From Pseudoxanthomonas indica (GTDB lineage: Bacteria; Pseudomonadota; Gammaproteobacteria; Xanthomonadales; Xanthomonadaceae): a stretch of 64,000 nt of DNA. Position numbers and translations under genes: made by a program. The DNA is taken from contig NZ_FUZV01000001.1 of assembly GCF_900167565.1 (NCBI RefSeq), forward strand, positions 1,302,001 through 1,366,000, read 5' to 3'. This document shows positions 47,484 to 56,894 of the stretch, one piece after another. Every line of letters begins with the position of its first letter. Within the stretch, counting starts at the first letter, position 1. The notes beneath the pieces are model-generated. The model ran no database searches and was not told where the DNA came from. It saw nothing but the letters and a program-made list of their open reading frames with translations.

Positions 47484-49778
47484 TCAGAACGTGTACTCGT
47501 AGGTGAAAGAGTACATGCGGCCACGGCCTGCCCAGTAGTTGCGGAAGCCCGGCACCTGCGACCAGGTCAGGATGTACTGCTTGTTGAACAGGTTCTCCAC
47601 GCCGATCGAGAAGCGACCGACCTTCTCCACCATCCAGTTGCCGCTCAGGTCATACAGCGTGTAGCCCTTGGTGTGTTCTTCGTACTCGTACTCACGGCCG
47701 TCGGGACGGGTGTCGCTGCCGCTCAGGTCACGCGAGATCTGCGTGGTCGAGCCGAAGGTCACGTCGGCGTTGGGCAGGAACTTCCAGCGCGCGCTCAACA
47801 CCACCTTGTCCGGGTTGACGTCCAGCGCACCCATCGGCTTGTTCAGGCCACCGGCATCCCAGCGCCCTTCGGGATCCTCGGTCCAGAACGCGGTCTTGCC
47901 GCGGATGCGCGAGTACAGCGCGGTCAGCTTGACTGCATCGGTGACGTTCCAGTCGCCGGAAGCCTCGAAGCCCTTGATCCGGGTCGGCGCGCGGAACAGC
48001 ACATAGTCGTTGGTGTCCGGGTCGATGGCGTACGAGGTGCCGTAGTCGGACTCGGAGTCGTAGAACGAGGCGCTGAACGAGGCCGTCGGGCCACGCCAGT
48101 TGACGCCGATTTCGCGGTTGTCCACCACCACCGCCTGCAGTTCGCGGAAGGTGGAGTCGACGCTCTGCGGCGGATCACCCGGGCAGCCGTCCGGCTTGGT
48201 GTCATCCGGATCGTTGGGGCATTGGATGTTGCGCAGCGGGATGCCGACGTTGGGCAGGCCGAAGCCTTCGCCGTAGGCGGCGAACACCGACCACTCATCG
48301 GTGATGTTCCAGATCGCGCCCAGGTTGAATAGGTTCTCGGTGTATTCGAGCTTGCCACCCTGCACGTTGACGCGGTCGCGATACCAGGTGGTGGTGTAGT
48401 CGGCGACCTTCATCTCGCCGTCTTCGCGACGGAAGCCGCCGCTGAAGGTGAAGTCGCCCACGTCCCAGCTCAACTGCGCGTACGGCGCGATGCTGGTGTA
48501 CTCCATCGGCGGAACCCACACGCGATCGGTCAGCGCCAGGCGCTGGTCGGCCTTGTCCTTGACCCAGTCCACGCCGGTGCGCAGTTCCAGGCCTTCCACG
48601 CCGAAGAACTGCGACTTGGTCCAGGACGGACGGAAGCCCAGCTTGTCGGAATTGATTTCCGACTGATCCCAGATCAAGCCATCCGGACCGTTCGGGGTGA
48701 TCAGCGGATCCTGGCGGTCACTGCCGTTCTCCGGCGGATAGCGCATGGCCTGGTCGGCCCAGTAGGCGTTGAGGTTGAGCGTGCCGCCGAGGAAGTCGCC
48801 GTCGCTGTACTGCACGTTGACCTGCTGGAAATCGTTGAACTCGGCCTTGCTGCCGAAGATGTGGCCCTTCTCCGAGGTATTCGGATGCGGATCTTCGCAA
48901 TAGCCCGGCTCATAGCGGCAGCCGTCGACCTGGATGTAGTCGCCGTTGCCTTCGATCTTGAAGTTGCTGTAGCTCAGCTGCAGGCGCTTGCTCAAGTTCT
49001 CGCCGAAGTTCCAGCCGCCCTTGACGAACAAGTTGTCGGCCACCGAGTCGTTGAGCGAACCGCTGGTGTTCATGCCCAGGCGCACGCCATCGGCGTCATA
49101 GCCCATGCCACGATCGATGCGCGCCAGGCCCAGCACCAGGTCGTAGTCGTCCTGCTTGTAGGTGTAGTTGGCGCCGACCTTCCAGCCCGCGCTGTCGTCC
49201 TCGAACTGGGTCGAATAACGGGTCAGGAAGCGGAACGTGCTGCCCTCTTCGCGCGGCACGGTGGAGATGTAGTTGATGATGCCGCCGGCCGCGCCGATGC
49301 CTTCGGACGCCGAAGGACCGTTGATCACTTCGATGTGATCGACGATGCCCATGTCGGTGAAGGTGGCGTTGCGGGTGCCTTCGCGCAGCGGCGAGCCCTG
49401 CGGCACGCCGTCGAACAGGCGCAGCGCGATGCGGCCGCGCAGGTTCTCACCGGTGTTGCTCATCGCCTGCGAGGCTTCGGAATAACCCGGCACCGTGCGC
49501 GCCAGGACCGCGGTGGCGTCTTCGGTCAGCAGCAGCGTGCGCGAGACTTCTTCTTTCGAAACCAGGGTGATGGCGCCGGGAATCTTGTCGATGGCCTTGG
49601 GCGAACGCACGCCGGTGGTGATCACGCGATCCAGATCGGTGGCCTTGGTGTCCTTCTGCGCCGCGCTCTCGGGCGCGCCGTCGGCGGCCGGCAGCGGGGT
49701 GTTCTGTTGGGCCTTGACGCTGGCGCTGACGGCAGCGGCCAGCAGGAATACGCCTAGGGCGGCGGGCACTTGCTTCAT
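47484..49778 (-). CDS. TonB-dependent outer membrane receptor
   Basis: A 764-residue receptor that imports a ligand using the proton motive force. A signal peptide (GVFLLAAAVSASVKAQ, ending near 23) precedes TDLDRVITTGVRSP, a TonB-box-like segment. The plug domain covers about 60-180 (IPGAITLVSKEEVSRTLLLT, MGIVDHIEVINGPSASEGIG, AAGGIINYIST). The 22-strand barrel ends MYSFTYEYTF with the C-terminal Phe. The closeness to siderophore-type receptors (VGVENLFNKQYILTW) is common to the family. It leads a six-gene operon of glycan-acting genes, suggesting a sugar-bearing ligand. Confidence 0.92.
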   Translation of the reverse strand: MKQVPAALGVFLLAAAVSASVKAQQNTPLPAADGAPESAAQKDTKATDLDRVITTGVRSPKAIDKIPGAITLVSKEEVSRTLLLTEDATAVLARTVPGYSEASQAMSNTGENLRGRIALRLFDGVPQGSPLREGTRNATFTDMGIVDHIEVINGPSASEGIGAAGGIINYISTVPREEGSTFRFLTRYSTQFEDDSAGWKVGANYTYKQDDYDLVLGLARIDRGMGYDADGVRLGMNTSGSLNDSVADNLFVKGGWNFGENLSKRLQLSYSNFKIEGNGDYIQVDGCRYEPGYCEDPHPNTSEKGHIFGSKAEFNDFQQVNVQYSDGDFLGGTLNLNAYWADQAMRYPPENGSDRQDPLITPNGPDGLIWDQSEINSDKLGFRPSWTKSQFFGVEGLELRTGVDWVKDKADQRLALTDRVWVPPMEYTSIAPYAQLSWDVGDFTFSGGFRREDGEMKVADYTTTWYRDRVNVQGGKLEYTENLFNLGAIWNITDEWSVFAAYGEGFGLPNVGIPLRNIQCPNDPDDTKPDGCPGDPPQSVDSTFRELQAVVVDNREIGVNWRGPTASFSASFYDSESDYGTSYAIDPDTNDYVLFRAPTRIKGFEASGDWNVTDAVKLTALYSRIRGKTAFWTEDPEGRWDAGGLNKPMGALDVNPDKVVLSARWKFLPNADVTFGSTTQISRDLSGSDTRPDGREYEYEEHTKGYTLYDLSGNWMVEKVGRFSIGVENLFNKQYILTWSQVPGFRNYWAGRGRMYSFTYEYTF

Positions 49779-50039
49779 GGGTGTTCTTCTCTAGTGGATT
49801 GGCTGCAGAGCCGCGGCGGTATGCGCGGGTCCCCGAATGCATTCTTGTGGGTCGTGCTGCGGATGCATGCGCACCCGCATTGCCGGACGTTCCTCCCAGA
49901 CGCCAGCGACAGCCTAGACAATGGATTAGGAGACTAGGCGCACACTTATTGGAAACAAATTGGTCTTGCCTATGTTCAGAGGCTAGTTTTTGTTAGGTAC
50001 GCCAACGCGGTGGCGTATCGATGCAGTGCAGCATCGACC
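49779..50039 (-). promoter_or_regulatory. Control region between LysR and the TonB operon
   Basis: 260 bp upstream of the TonB receptor gene with no frame. It contains the imperfect palindrome GCCTAG (49912-49917) and CTAGGC (49934-49939), 16 bases apart, which could be a LysR-type operator. No strong -35/-10 pair is visible. The LysR gene is transcribed towards this region. Confidence 0.35.
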
Positions 50040-50915
50040 TCAGGCGAGCTTCGAAACCGCCTGGCTTTCCTGCAGCAGCACGGTGACCAGGCGGATGCGC
50101 ACGGTCGAGCGTGACCAGACCATGCCGATGCGGCGCGGCACCGACTCGTTGGGCAATGGCAGGCGCACCAGCTTGACCCCTTCCGGCCAGGGCTGCGCCC
50201 AGTTGGGCACCAGCGAAACGCCCAGGCCACGATCGACCATCACTGCGATGGCATTGAGGGCGTTGAGCTCGAAACGCTCCTGCGGAACGATGCCGGCGTT
50301 GCGCAGGTATTCGTCGGCCAGCCGCCCGCCCCACTGGTTGCGGTCGTAACGGATCAGCGGCTGGGTGGCCAGCAGTTCGTGCGGATCGCGATCGGCCATG
50401 GCTTCGGGCGCCAGCACCACCAGAGGTTCTTCGCGCAGCAATTGCCACTGGCAGGTCTTGGGCAGGGCGAACGGCGCCTGCAGCACGATGGCCGCATCCA
50501 GTTCGCCGGACTCCACCGCACGATAGAGATCGGCCGAGTAACCGGGCTTGATGAAGACGTTGATCTGCGGAAACGCGGCGACCATCCGCGCCAGGATGTC
50601 CGGCAACATGCCGGCCAGCGCGGTCGGGCAGGCGCCCAGGCGCAGCTCACCGGATACCGCGCTGTCGTTGGCGATGCTTCGCATGTCGGCCACGCCACGC
50701 AGCAGATCGCGGGCGCGCTGGACGATGCGCGAGCCCTCTTCGGTCACGCTGACGGTGCGCCCCACGCGTGCGATCAGCGGCGCGCCCAGCTCGCGCTCGA
50801 GCGTGCGGATCTGCTGCGCCACCGCGGCCGGGGTGATGTTGAGCTCGCGTGCGGCAGCCGCCATCGAGCCACGATCGACCACCGTCACGAAGGTATTCAG
50901 GAACTGGGTATCCAC
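50040..50915 (-). CDS. LysR-type transcriptional regulator
   Basis: A 291-residue regulator. The N-terminal HTH (FLNTFVTVVDRGSMAAAARE then LNITPAAVAQQIRTLERELG, about 5-45) and the following GAPLIARVGRTVSVTEEG are classic LysR. The C-terminal effector domain (about 90-290) shows the usual RLGACPTALAGMLPDILARM. The start is a GTG at 50915 with GGAAG upstream. It lies upstream of and codirectional with the TonB operon and downstream of the symporter gene, so either could be its target. The inducer is unknown, perhaps a sugar acid. Confidence 0.9.
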   Translation of the reverse strand: MDTQFLNTFVTVVDRGSMAAAARELNITPAAVAQQIRTLERELGAPLIARVGRTVSVTEEGSRIVQRARDLLRGVADMRSIANDSAVSGELRLGACPTALAGMLPDILARMVAAFPQINVFIKPGYSADLYRAVESGELDAAIVLQAPFALPKTCQWQLLREEPLVVLAPEAMADRDPHELLATQPLIRYDRNQWGGRLADEYLRNAGIVPQERFELNALNAIAVMVDRGLGVSLVPNWAQPWPEGVKLVRLPLPNESVPRRIGMVWSRSTVRIRLVTVLLQESQAVSKLA

Positions 50916-51001
50916 GTCTTCCGCCCCCTGTACGTGCCGGGCAGGCTACACGAGCCCTGTCATCGGGGACAGGGCCATGCGGCATGCGGGCGGCGCGCAG
51001 T

Positions 51002-53449
51002 TCATTCGACGTCGCGGTAAATCGTCAGTCCCTTCAGCGAGCGCGTTGGCGCCGGGAACAGCAGACTGGCCAGGTAACCAATCACGATGCACAGCAGGAT
51101 CGAGATGGCCAGGTAGAAGTACGGATGCACCAGATTGAACGACCAGGCGATGAAGGTCAGCACGATGCTGCAGCCGATGCCGATGGCCACGCCAGCCGAG
51201 TTGGCGCGGCGGGTGAACATGCCCAGCGTGTATGCGCCGGCGAAGCCGCCGCCGAGCAGGCCGGCCAGTTCGATCGAGATGTCGAACAGCGAGTGGATGT
51301 CGTAACGCGACAGCAGCAAGGCCAGGCCAATCGCCACCAGGCCCACCATCACCGTGGTGACCTCGGCAAACAGCACGCTCTTTTTCTGGTTGGGGTTCTT
51401 GGCCAGCTTCTCGTAGAAGTCCACCGAAATCAGCGTGGCCACGCTGTTCATGATGCTCGACAGCGTTGCCATGGCGGCTGCGAAGATGCCGGCGATGATC
51501 AGACCGGTGACGCCCGGCGGCAGTTCGGCAGCGATGAACAAGGGGAAGGTGGCGTCGATCGGCAACAGCGGATTCAGCCGCTCCGGATTGTTCTTGTAGT
51601 GCACGAACAGCGCCGTGCCGATGCCGTAGAAGATGAAACCGCCCGGGATCATGATCGCGGCAAACGCCCAGATCGAACGCCCGGCTTCCTTGTCGGACTT
51701 GGTCGACAGGGTGCGCTGCATCAGCACCTGATCCTTGGGGAAGGTCAGCACCACGTCGAAGATCACCAGGAAGATGAAGCCCCACACCGTGGCCTTGGTC
51801 AGGTCGAAGCTGAAGTCCAGGGTGTGCATCTTCTGTTCGGCCATGGCGGTGGCGAAGAACTCGGGCACGCCGCCCTTGAGGTGCCAGATGATGAAGCCGA
51901 TGGCGAACATCGCGCCGCCCATCTTGACGAACACCTGCACGAAGTCGGTCCAGATCACCGCCTTCATGCCGCCCATGGCGGTGTAGATGATGGTGAACAC
52001 ACCCATCAGGATCACGCTCCACACCACGCTGATGCCGGTGATGGTGGCGATGGCCAGCGCGGGCAGGAACAGGATCACGCTCATCCGCGCGCCCACCTGC
52101 ATGGCGATGCACAGCGCGCTGGCGATCATGCGGATGGCCGGATGGAAGCGGGTTTCCAGGTACGAGAACACCGACATCAGATCCAGCCGGCGCAGCAGCG
52201 GCACGATCCATACGGCCACGAACATCAGGCCCAACACCGCAATCAGGTTGTTGGTCATGTACTGCCAATTCGTCTCGAACGCCTTGGCCGGGATGGCGAT
52301 GAAGCTGATCGAGCTGGTGTTGGTGGCGTACAGGCTCACGCCGGCCGCCCAGAACGGAATGCTGCGGCCGCCGACGAAGAAGTCGGACGTGGAGTTGCGC
52401 TTTTCCTTGATGTAGAAGTACATGCCGATGCCGATCATCGAGGCCAGGTAGACCACGATCACCAGCCAGTCCATCCACTTGAGCAGGTACTTGCCGGCGG
52501 TCAGCTGTGCGCTCTGTCCGTGCACCACGCCATCGGCGCCGCGCTCGTACCAGACCAGTCCATTTTTGTAGGCGCCGCTGGCGACCACTGCGCCGGCGCC
52601 TGCGTCGGGCAGCTGGGCCCAGGCGCTGGTGATGGTGTGGTAGCTCATCAGGCGTGCCGGTGCGTCGGCGGGCGAAGCGGCATCGGCGCCGGCATTGCCA
52701 CGCACCAGCATCAGCAGATGCGCCTGGCCGAGCATGCGCAGCGATCCCGGCACGCGTTCGCCCGGCACCGGCGGCTTGGATTGCCAGCCGGCTTCGCTGT
52801 CATGGCGCCACAGGGCTTGCGGCGCCGGGCCGTCTTCCACCACGTAGAGGGCGCGGGTCTGCGCGATCAGTTCGCCACGCGTTGCCTGGCTCGGCCATGC
52901 AGGGCCATCGGCCCAGGTGCCGGGGGTGGCCAGGTTCCATTGACGGATGACCGGCTTGTCGCCGTCACTCGCTGAGCCGGCCACGTAAAGGCGATCGTCC
53001 ATCACCGCAAAGCTGGCCCAGGTCAATGCAGACGGCCACGCCGCCAGCGGCTTGCGCTGGATCTGGTTGCCGCTGATGACCAGTTCTTCGAGATGGCGTC
53101 CGTTGCCGTCCTCGGCCAACGCGAACAGGCGTTTGCCGTTGCCACCGAGCGAGAGCAGGCGTGGCGCGGCGCCCTGCCACGCCAGCGGTTGCCACTGCCG
53201 CGCATCGGCGCTCAGTCGCCAGGCCTGATCCGGCGAGAACGCGATCAGCTGATCATCCAGGGTCTGCAGGTCGGCTTGCACGTCCGCCACCGGCAGCGCC
53301 GGCAAGGTGGCGCGCTCGACCGAGGTCAGCGCTTCGGCATACACGGCCGGCGCACACGCCAGCAACAGCAGCAAGGCCAAACCGTGGGACAACAGGCGGC
53401 GAAAGCCGAAGGCTCCCTTCCGGGCGGGAGGGTGGGACTGGGCTTTCAT
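51002..53449 (-). CDS. Kelch-like domain fused to a sodium:solute symporter
   Basis: An 815-residue fusion. MKAQSHPPARKGAFGFRRLL then SHGLALLLLLACAPAVYAEA is a signal peptide, so I start at 53449. Residues about 25-310 form a periplasmic beta-propeller with Kelch-like repeats (WRLSADARQWQPLAWQGAAP, LYVAGSASDGDKPVIRQWNL, MSYHTITSAWAQLPDAG). A 13-14-helix SSS-family symporter follows (about 325-815): DFFVGGRSIPFWAAGVSLYA, GGMKAVIWTDFVQVFVKMGG, RTLSTKSDKEAGRSIW. SSS proteins import sugars, sialic acid or organic acids with sodium. NanM-type Kelch proteins bind sialic acid, but the substrate here is open. It follows the CitE-like gene on the same strand. Confidence 0.82.
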   Translation of the reverse strand: MKAQSHPPARKGAFGFRRLLSHGLALLLLLACAPAVYAEALTSVERATLPALPVADVQADLQTLDDQLIAFSPDQAWRLSADARQWQPLAWQGAAPRLLSLGGNGKRLFALAEDGNGRHLEELVISGNQIQRKPLAAWPSALTWASFAVMDDRLYVAGSASDGDKPVIRQWNLATPGTWADGPAWPSQATRGELIAQTRALYVVEDGPAPQALWRHDSEAGWQSKPPVPGERVPGSLRMLGQAHLLMLVRGNAGADAASPADAPARLMSYHTITSAWAQLPDAGAGAVVASGAYKNGLVWYERGADGVVHGQSAQLTAGKYLLKWMDWLVIVVYLASMIGIGMYFYIKEKRNSTSDFFVGGRSIPFWAAGVSLYATNTSSISFIAIPAKAFETNWQYMTNNLIAVLGLMFVAVWIVPLLRRLDLMSVFSYLETRFHPAIRMIASALCIAMQVGARMSVILFLPALAIATITGISVVWSVILMGVFTIIYTAMGGMKAVIWTDFVQVFVKMGGAMFAIGFIIWHLKGGVPEFFATAMAEQKMHTLDFSFDLTKATVWGFIFLVIFDVVLTFPKDQVLMQRTLSTKSDKEAGRSIWAFAAIMIPGGFIFYGIGTALFVHYKNNPERLNPLLPIDATFPLFIAAELPPGVTGLIIAGIFAAAMATLSSIMNSVATLISVDFYEKLAKNPNQKKSVLFAEVTTVMVGLVAIGLALLLSRYDIHSLFDISIELAGLLGGGFAGAYTLGMFTRRANSAGVAIGIGCSIVLTFIAWSFNLVHPYFYLAISILLCIVIGYLASLLFPAPTRSLKGLTIYRDVE

Positions 53450-53550
53450 CGGTGCAGCAACTCCCCTGATTTCGAACGCCGGCCTGCGCCGGGTGCATGC
53501 AATGAATGGACTCGCTGGGCGAACCGGATGGGTGGCGACGTCCTGGTCGC

Positions 53551-54381
53551 TCATGCGTCGGCGGCGGCCACGATGGCCTGCGCACGACGCAGATAGGGCG
53601 CATCGATCATGCGCCCGTCGACAACAAAGGCACCATGCCCGCGCGTGTTCGCCTCGGCAGCGGCCGCGACGATCCGCCGGGCTGCGGCGATTTCCTCTTC
53701 CGTGGGCTGGAACAGGGCGTTGGCCAGCGCCACCTGGCGTGGATGGATGCAGCTCTTGCCCAAAAAGCCCAGCGCGCGCGCCTGTTGCGCCTCGGTGCGG
53801 AAGCCGGCTTCGTCTTCGATGGCACCCCAGGCGCTGTCGTAGGCGTACACGCCGGCTTCGGCGGCGGCCATGCGCAGCGCGTACATCGCGGCATGCACAT
53901 TGGCGTGGTTGCGCCGATCAATGCCCAAGGCTTCGAACAGATCACCCAGCCCCAGTTGCAGGCCGGCGACCGAGGCATCGGCGCCCGCGATGGCGGCGGC
54001 ATGACGCAGGCCGCGCGCGCTTTCGATGGTGACCAGCAGTCCGGGCGGTTGTGGCCAGCGGCGGGCGATGCTCGAGGCGGCGGCGCGCAGCTCGTCGGCC
54101 GACTCGGTCTTGGGCAGGTTGATCAGGTCGATTGGCAGGCCGGCCAGCGCGTCCAGATCGGCCTGGAAGTCGGGGGTTCCGCTGGCATTGACGCGCACGA
54201 TGATGGTTTTGCGCAGGGCGGCCGGCTCGCGCAGGAATTCCACCAGATGCGCCCGTGCCTGCGCCTTGCGATCAGCCGGCACGGCGTCCTCCAGATCAAA
54301 GGACACGGCGTCGGCCTGGCTCGCCATGGCTTTGGCGAACAACTCGGGACGTATCGCGGGCACGAACAGCTTGCTACGCAT
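53551..54381 (-). CDS. HpcH/HpaI aldolase/citrate lyase (CitE-like)
   Basis: A 276-residue lyase. MRSKLFVPAIRPELFAKAMA opens the protein; SFDLEDAVPADRKAQAR carries the metal-binding Glu, IIVRVNASGTPDFQAD and LINLPKTESADELR are family motifs, VTIESARGLRHAA and GLQLGLGDLFEALGI follow. It matches stand-alone CitE-like enzymes that cleave malyl- or citramalyl-CoA-type esters with magnesium. A partner CoA-transferase (39731-40945) lies in the same region but not the same transcript. It may process acids brought in by the neighbouring symporter. Confidence 0.85.
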   Translation of the reverse strand: MRSKLFVPAIRPELFAKAMASQADAVSFDLEDAVPADRKAQARAHLVEFLREPAALRKTIIVRVNASGTPDFQADLDALAGLPIDLINLPKTESADELRAAASSIARRWPQPPGLLVTIESARGLRHAAAIAGADASVAGLQLGLGDLFEALGIDRRNHANVHAAMYALRMAAAEAGVYAYDSAWGAIEDEAGFRTEAQQARALGFLGKSCIHPRQVALANALFQPTEEEIAAARRIVAAAAEANTRGHGAFVVDGRMIDAPYLRRAQAIVAAADA

Positions 54382-54713
54382 GGGTCTGACTCGTCATGGC
54401 GCGCAGTGTGTCGGATGCGGACCCAAAGAAAAGTCGCGCCCGGCATCTTCAGACCCAACTTTTGCTTGTGATGAGAGGGGCTGGGTCGAAAGCGTCTGTG
54501 CTGTCAGGCATTGCGACGTGCGTCGCAGGTGGGGCGGCAGGAGGGAGCCGCAAGCGGATGTCGCTGCGACCCTGGCAAACCCGACGAAATTGTTGCAGTG
54601 CAAACAAGGCAGCAAGCGCGGCGTCGGTTTCGGGACACGCAGTGCCCCTGTAGGAGGGGCTTCAGCCCCGAACCCTGTCCACCCTCAACCACCCGCATTC
54701 ACCCTCACCCCCC
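54382..54713. other. Intergenic stretch holding a REP element
   Basis: 332 bp between the CitE-like gene and the kinase gene, with no convincing frame. It contains the repeat annotated at 54650-54671. Upstream CitE promoter signals should be here on the minus strand, but I see no clear pair. Confidence 0.5.
54650..54671 (+). repeat. REP-type palindromic repeat (GTAGG class)
   Basis: GTAGGAGGGGCTTCAGCCCC followed by GA is a short palindrome (GGGGC and GCCCC around TTCA) led by GTAGG. REP sequences of this shape are widespread in Xanthomonadaceae and Pseudomonas and support the suggested host family. Only one copy is evident in the window. Confidence 0.75.
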
Positions 54714-55760
54714 TCACCGCCTGACATCGAACCCACCCTCCCCCATCGCCGCCTCAACCTCGGCCACGCCCAGCGGCAAGAAATCCCCTGGCACCGAATG
54801 CTTGAGGCAACCCGCCGCCAGACCAAAGCGCAGGATCGCCGCTTCATCCATCCCGCTGACCATGCCATGCAGCACGCCGGCGGCAAATGCATCACCGGTG
54901 CCGATGCGATCGACGATGCCGGCCAGCTCCTGCGCAGGCGCCGTGACCAGCGCACAGTCACGGGAGAGCGATACCGCCGCCAGCACCTGATGATCCACAC
55001 TGCGCTGCCCGCGCGTGGTCGCGGCCATGCGTTGCAGGTGCGGGAACGCATCAAAAGCATCGCGCGCGGCCGCTTCGAAGCGTGCGGTCGCGTCGCCGTG
55101 CTCGTAGCGCCTGCCCAGCGCCACTTCGATATCGCGATGGCTGGCCAGCAGCAGATCCGCCTGCGACATCAGCGCATGCAACACGGAAGGGATGGCGTCC
55201 TGTGGCTCCCAACGCTGCCACAACTGGGGACGGAAGTTGCCGTCGAAGGAGACTTTCACCCCCATCGCGCGCGCCTGGCGGATGGCCGCCACGGCATTGG
55301 CGTGACAAGCCTTGCCCAGCGCCAGCGTCACCCCGGAGACATGCAGCCAATCGGCGCCCGCAAGCAGCGTGGCCCAGTCATGCTCGCCGCCGCCCGCGCG
55401 CACGAAGGCCGAATCCTCACGGTCATAGAGCACCTGCGAGGGCCGCTGCACCGCGCCCGTACTCAGGAAGTACAAGCCCATCCGACCCTCGCCCCGCTGC
55501 ACGGCCGAGGTATCCACGCCGTGGCCGCGCAGCTGCATGAGCGCCGCCGTGCCCAGCGTGTTGTCGGCGACCACGCTGACAAACCGCGCGTCGTGGCCAA
55601 AGCTGGCCAGCGCAACCGCGACATTGGCTTCGGCCCCGCCCACGTTGACCTGCAGTTGCGGCGATTGCAGCAACAGTTCACGGCCGGGCGCGCCCAGCCG
55701 CAGCAGCAACTCTCCGAAACAAACCACCTTCCCCACCATCGGCGCGGCTCCCTGCGTCAT
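54714..55760 (-). CDS. PfkB-family sugar-acid kinase (KDG-kinase-like)
   Basis: A 348-residue kinase, probably for 2-keto-3-deoxygluconate or a similar sugar acid. VVCFGELLLRLGAPGRELLL (about 12-31) and QVNVGGAEANVAVALASFGH (about 37-56) are the N-terminal marks of the KDG kinase group. RIGTGDAFAAGVLHGM (about 288-303) carries GTGD with the catalytic Asp. The ATG at 55760 or the one at 55739 could be the start. It is the first gene of a same-strand run with CitE and the symporter, which fits uptake and breakdown of an acidic sugar. Confidence 0.83.
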   Translation of the reverse strand: MTQGAAPMVGKVVCFGELLLRLGAPGRELLLQSPQLQVNVGGAEANVAVALASFGHDARFVSVVADNTLGTAALMQLRGHGVDTSAVQRGEGRMGLYFLSTGAVQRPSQVLYDREDSAFVRAGGGEHDWATLLAGADWLHVSGVTLALGKACHANAVAAIRQARAMGVKVSFDGNFRPQLWQRWEPQDAIPSVLHALMSQADLLLASHRDIEVALGRRYEHGDATARFEAAARDAFDAFPHLQRMAATTRGQRSVDHQVLAAVSLSRDCALVTAPAQELAGIVDRIGTGDAFAAGVLHGMVSGMDEAAILRFGLAAGCLKHSVPGDFLPLGVAEVEAAMGEGGFDVRR

Positions 55761-55780
55761 GGAAGGCGAGTGTACCCGCG

Positions 55781-56242
55781 CTACGGCGCCGGCCGCTCCC
55801 AGCGCCGATAGGTATCGTCCAGGGTCTTGCGCAGACGCCGGTACTGGGCGCCGCCGGGTTTGACGTCGATACGTGCGGCCACGTCCTTCCAGCCGCCCGC
55901 ATGATCACGTGACCATTCGCGCACGACCGCACGGCAGGGTTGGCCCGCCACCTGCGCCAGCGCGCAGGCCATGTAGATATCGCCGGCGGTCCAGTCGCCC
56001 TGCTTCATCATCGCCTCGACGTAGGCGCGCGGCACGCTGTAGTAGCGCGCCATCTCATCGACAAAGCTGGCCGGATAGCGCGCGGCATAGTCGTTGATGT
56101 CGGCCAGGTGGCGATCCACCTGCGCATCGCCGCTACCGGGCCACGCTATCGGCTCCGGCACGTCGGCCTGCTGGGCCCTGCCCGCCACCGGCAGGGCGGC
56201 AAGCCACAGCACAAAAAGAAAGCGGCGCGTCAGGAGTGACAT
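55781..56242 (-). CDS. Exported hypothetical protein (153 aa)
   Basis: A 153-residue secreted protein. MSLLTRRFLFVLWLAALPVAGRAQQ is a signal peptide (landmark residues 1-23). The mature part is helical: DAQVDRHLADINDYAARYPA, FVDEMARYYSVPRAYVEAMM, GDIYMACALAQVAGQPCRAV, REWSRDHAGGWKDVAARIDV. Two Cys near 90 and 100 may pair. Similar short periplasmic proteins in Xanthomonadaceae have no known role. It lies 20 bp upstream of the kinase gene. Confidence 0.65.
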   Translation of the reverse strand: MSLLTRRFLFVLWLAALPVAGRAQQADVPEPIAWPGSGDAQVDRHLADINDYAARYPASFVDEMARYYSVPRAYVEAMMKQGDWTAGDIYMACALAQVAGQPCRAVVREWSRDHAGGWKDVAARIDVKPGGAQYRRLRKTLDDTYRRWERPAP

Positions 56243-56302
56243 GGCCGCATTGTGCCATCACTCCCCGCGCCGCTGGCGAGGGGCCCGCCAAGCCCTGGGT
56301 GA

Positions 56303-56764
56303 TCAATCGTCCCAGTGATGACCGTTTCGCCGCTTCTTGTCGTGCTTCTTTCCGTGCCCGCGTCTGTCGTCATCCCAGCGATCACGACGGTCATGGTGGT
56401 AGTCGCGATCCCGGTCGACGTAGCGCACGTACACGGGCGCGTCGCGGTTGCGATGGTAGCCATAGGCATGGCCGTAAGGCGGTCGCCGTTCGCGATAGAC
56501 CACGGTGCGCGGCGCATAGCGATAGTAGGTGGGGCGATGGTAGTGATCACGCACCACGATCAAACGGTCGCCGTAGCCGTAGCCCGGGCCGTTGCGATAG
56601 TAGGGGTAGCCGCCGTGGTAGATGACATCGGCCACGTCCACGATGACCCGTACCAGATCGTCGCCAGCGCGCGCCGGTGCCGGCGTCATGGCCGCCAGTC
56701 CCAGGCCCGTGGCCAACACGGCGGGTGCAAGCAGTCGAGCGATAAGCGATGCAGCCATGGTCAT
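56303..56764 (-). CDS. His/Tyr/Arg-rich exported protein
   Basis: A 153-residue exported protein. The signal peptide (LIARLLAPAVLATGLGLAAM) ends near residue 34 (ARA). After a short hydrophobic strand (LVRVIVDVADVIYHGGYPYY), it is almost a pure run of Tyr, Arg, His, Asp and Gly (YYRYAPRTVVYRERRPPYGH, DRDYHHDRRDRWDDDRRGHG), ending KKHDKKRRNGHHWDD. Such compositions can bind metal ions, especially copper or zinc, or nucleic acid; this is inference. The gene stands alone, with a 130-bp gap upstream. Confidence 0.6.
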   Translation of the reverse strand: MTMAASLIARLLAPAVLATGLGLAAMTPAPARAGDDLVRVIVDVADVIYHGGYPYYRNGPGYGYGDRLIVVRDHYHRPTYYRYAPRTVVYRERRPPYGHAYGYHRNRDAPVYVRYVDRDRDYHHDRRDRWDDDRRGHGKKHDKKRRNGHHWDD

Positions 56765-56894
56765 CCTCCCAAGTGCCCGTCCATCGGGCGTATGTGAAAG
56801 ATGTCGCTTTGCTGGTGAACGGGCTTTTAACCTGCAGACGCGGTCGCGTGGAATGGCGGTGACAGATAGTCGCCGTTAATCCGTCTGGCCGGCG

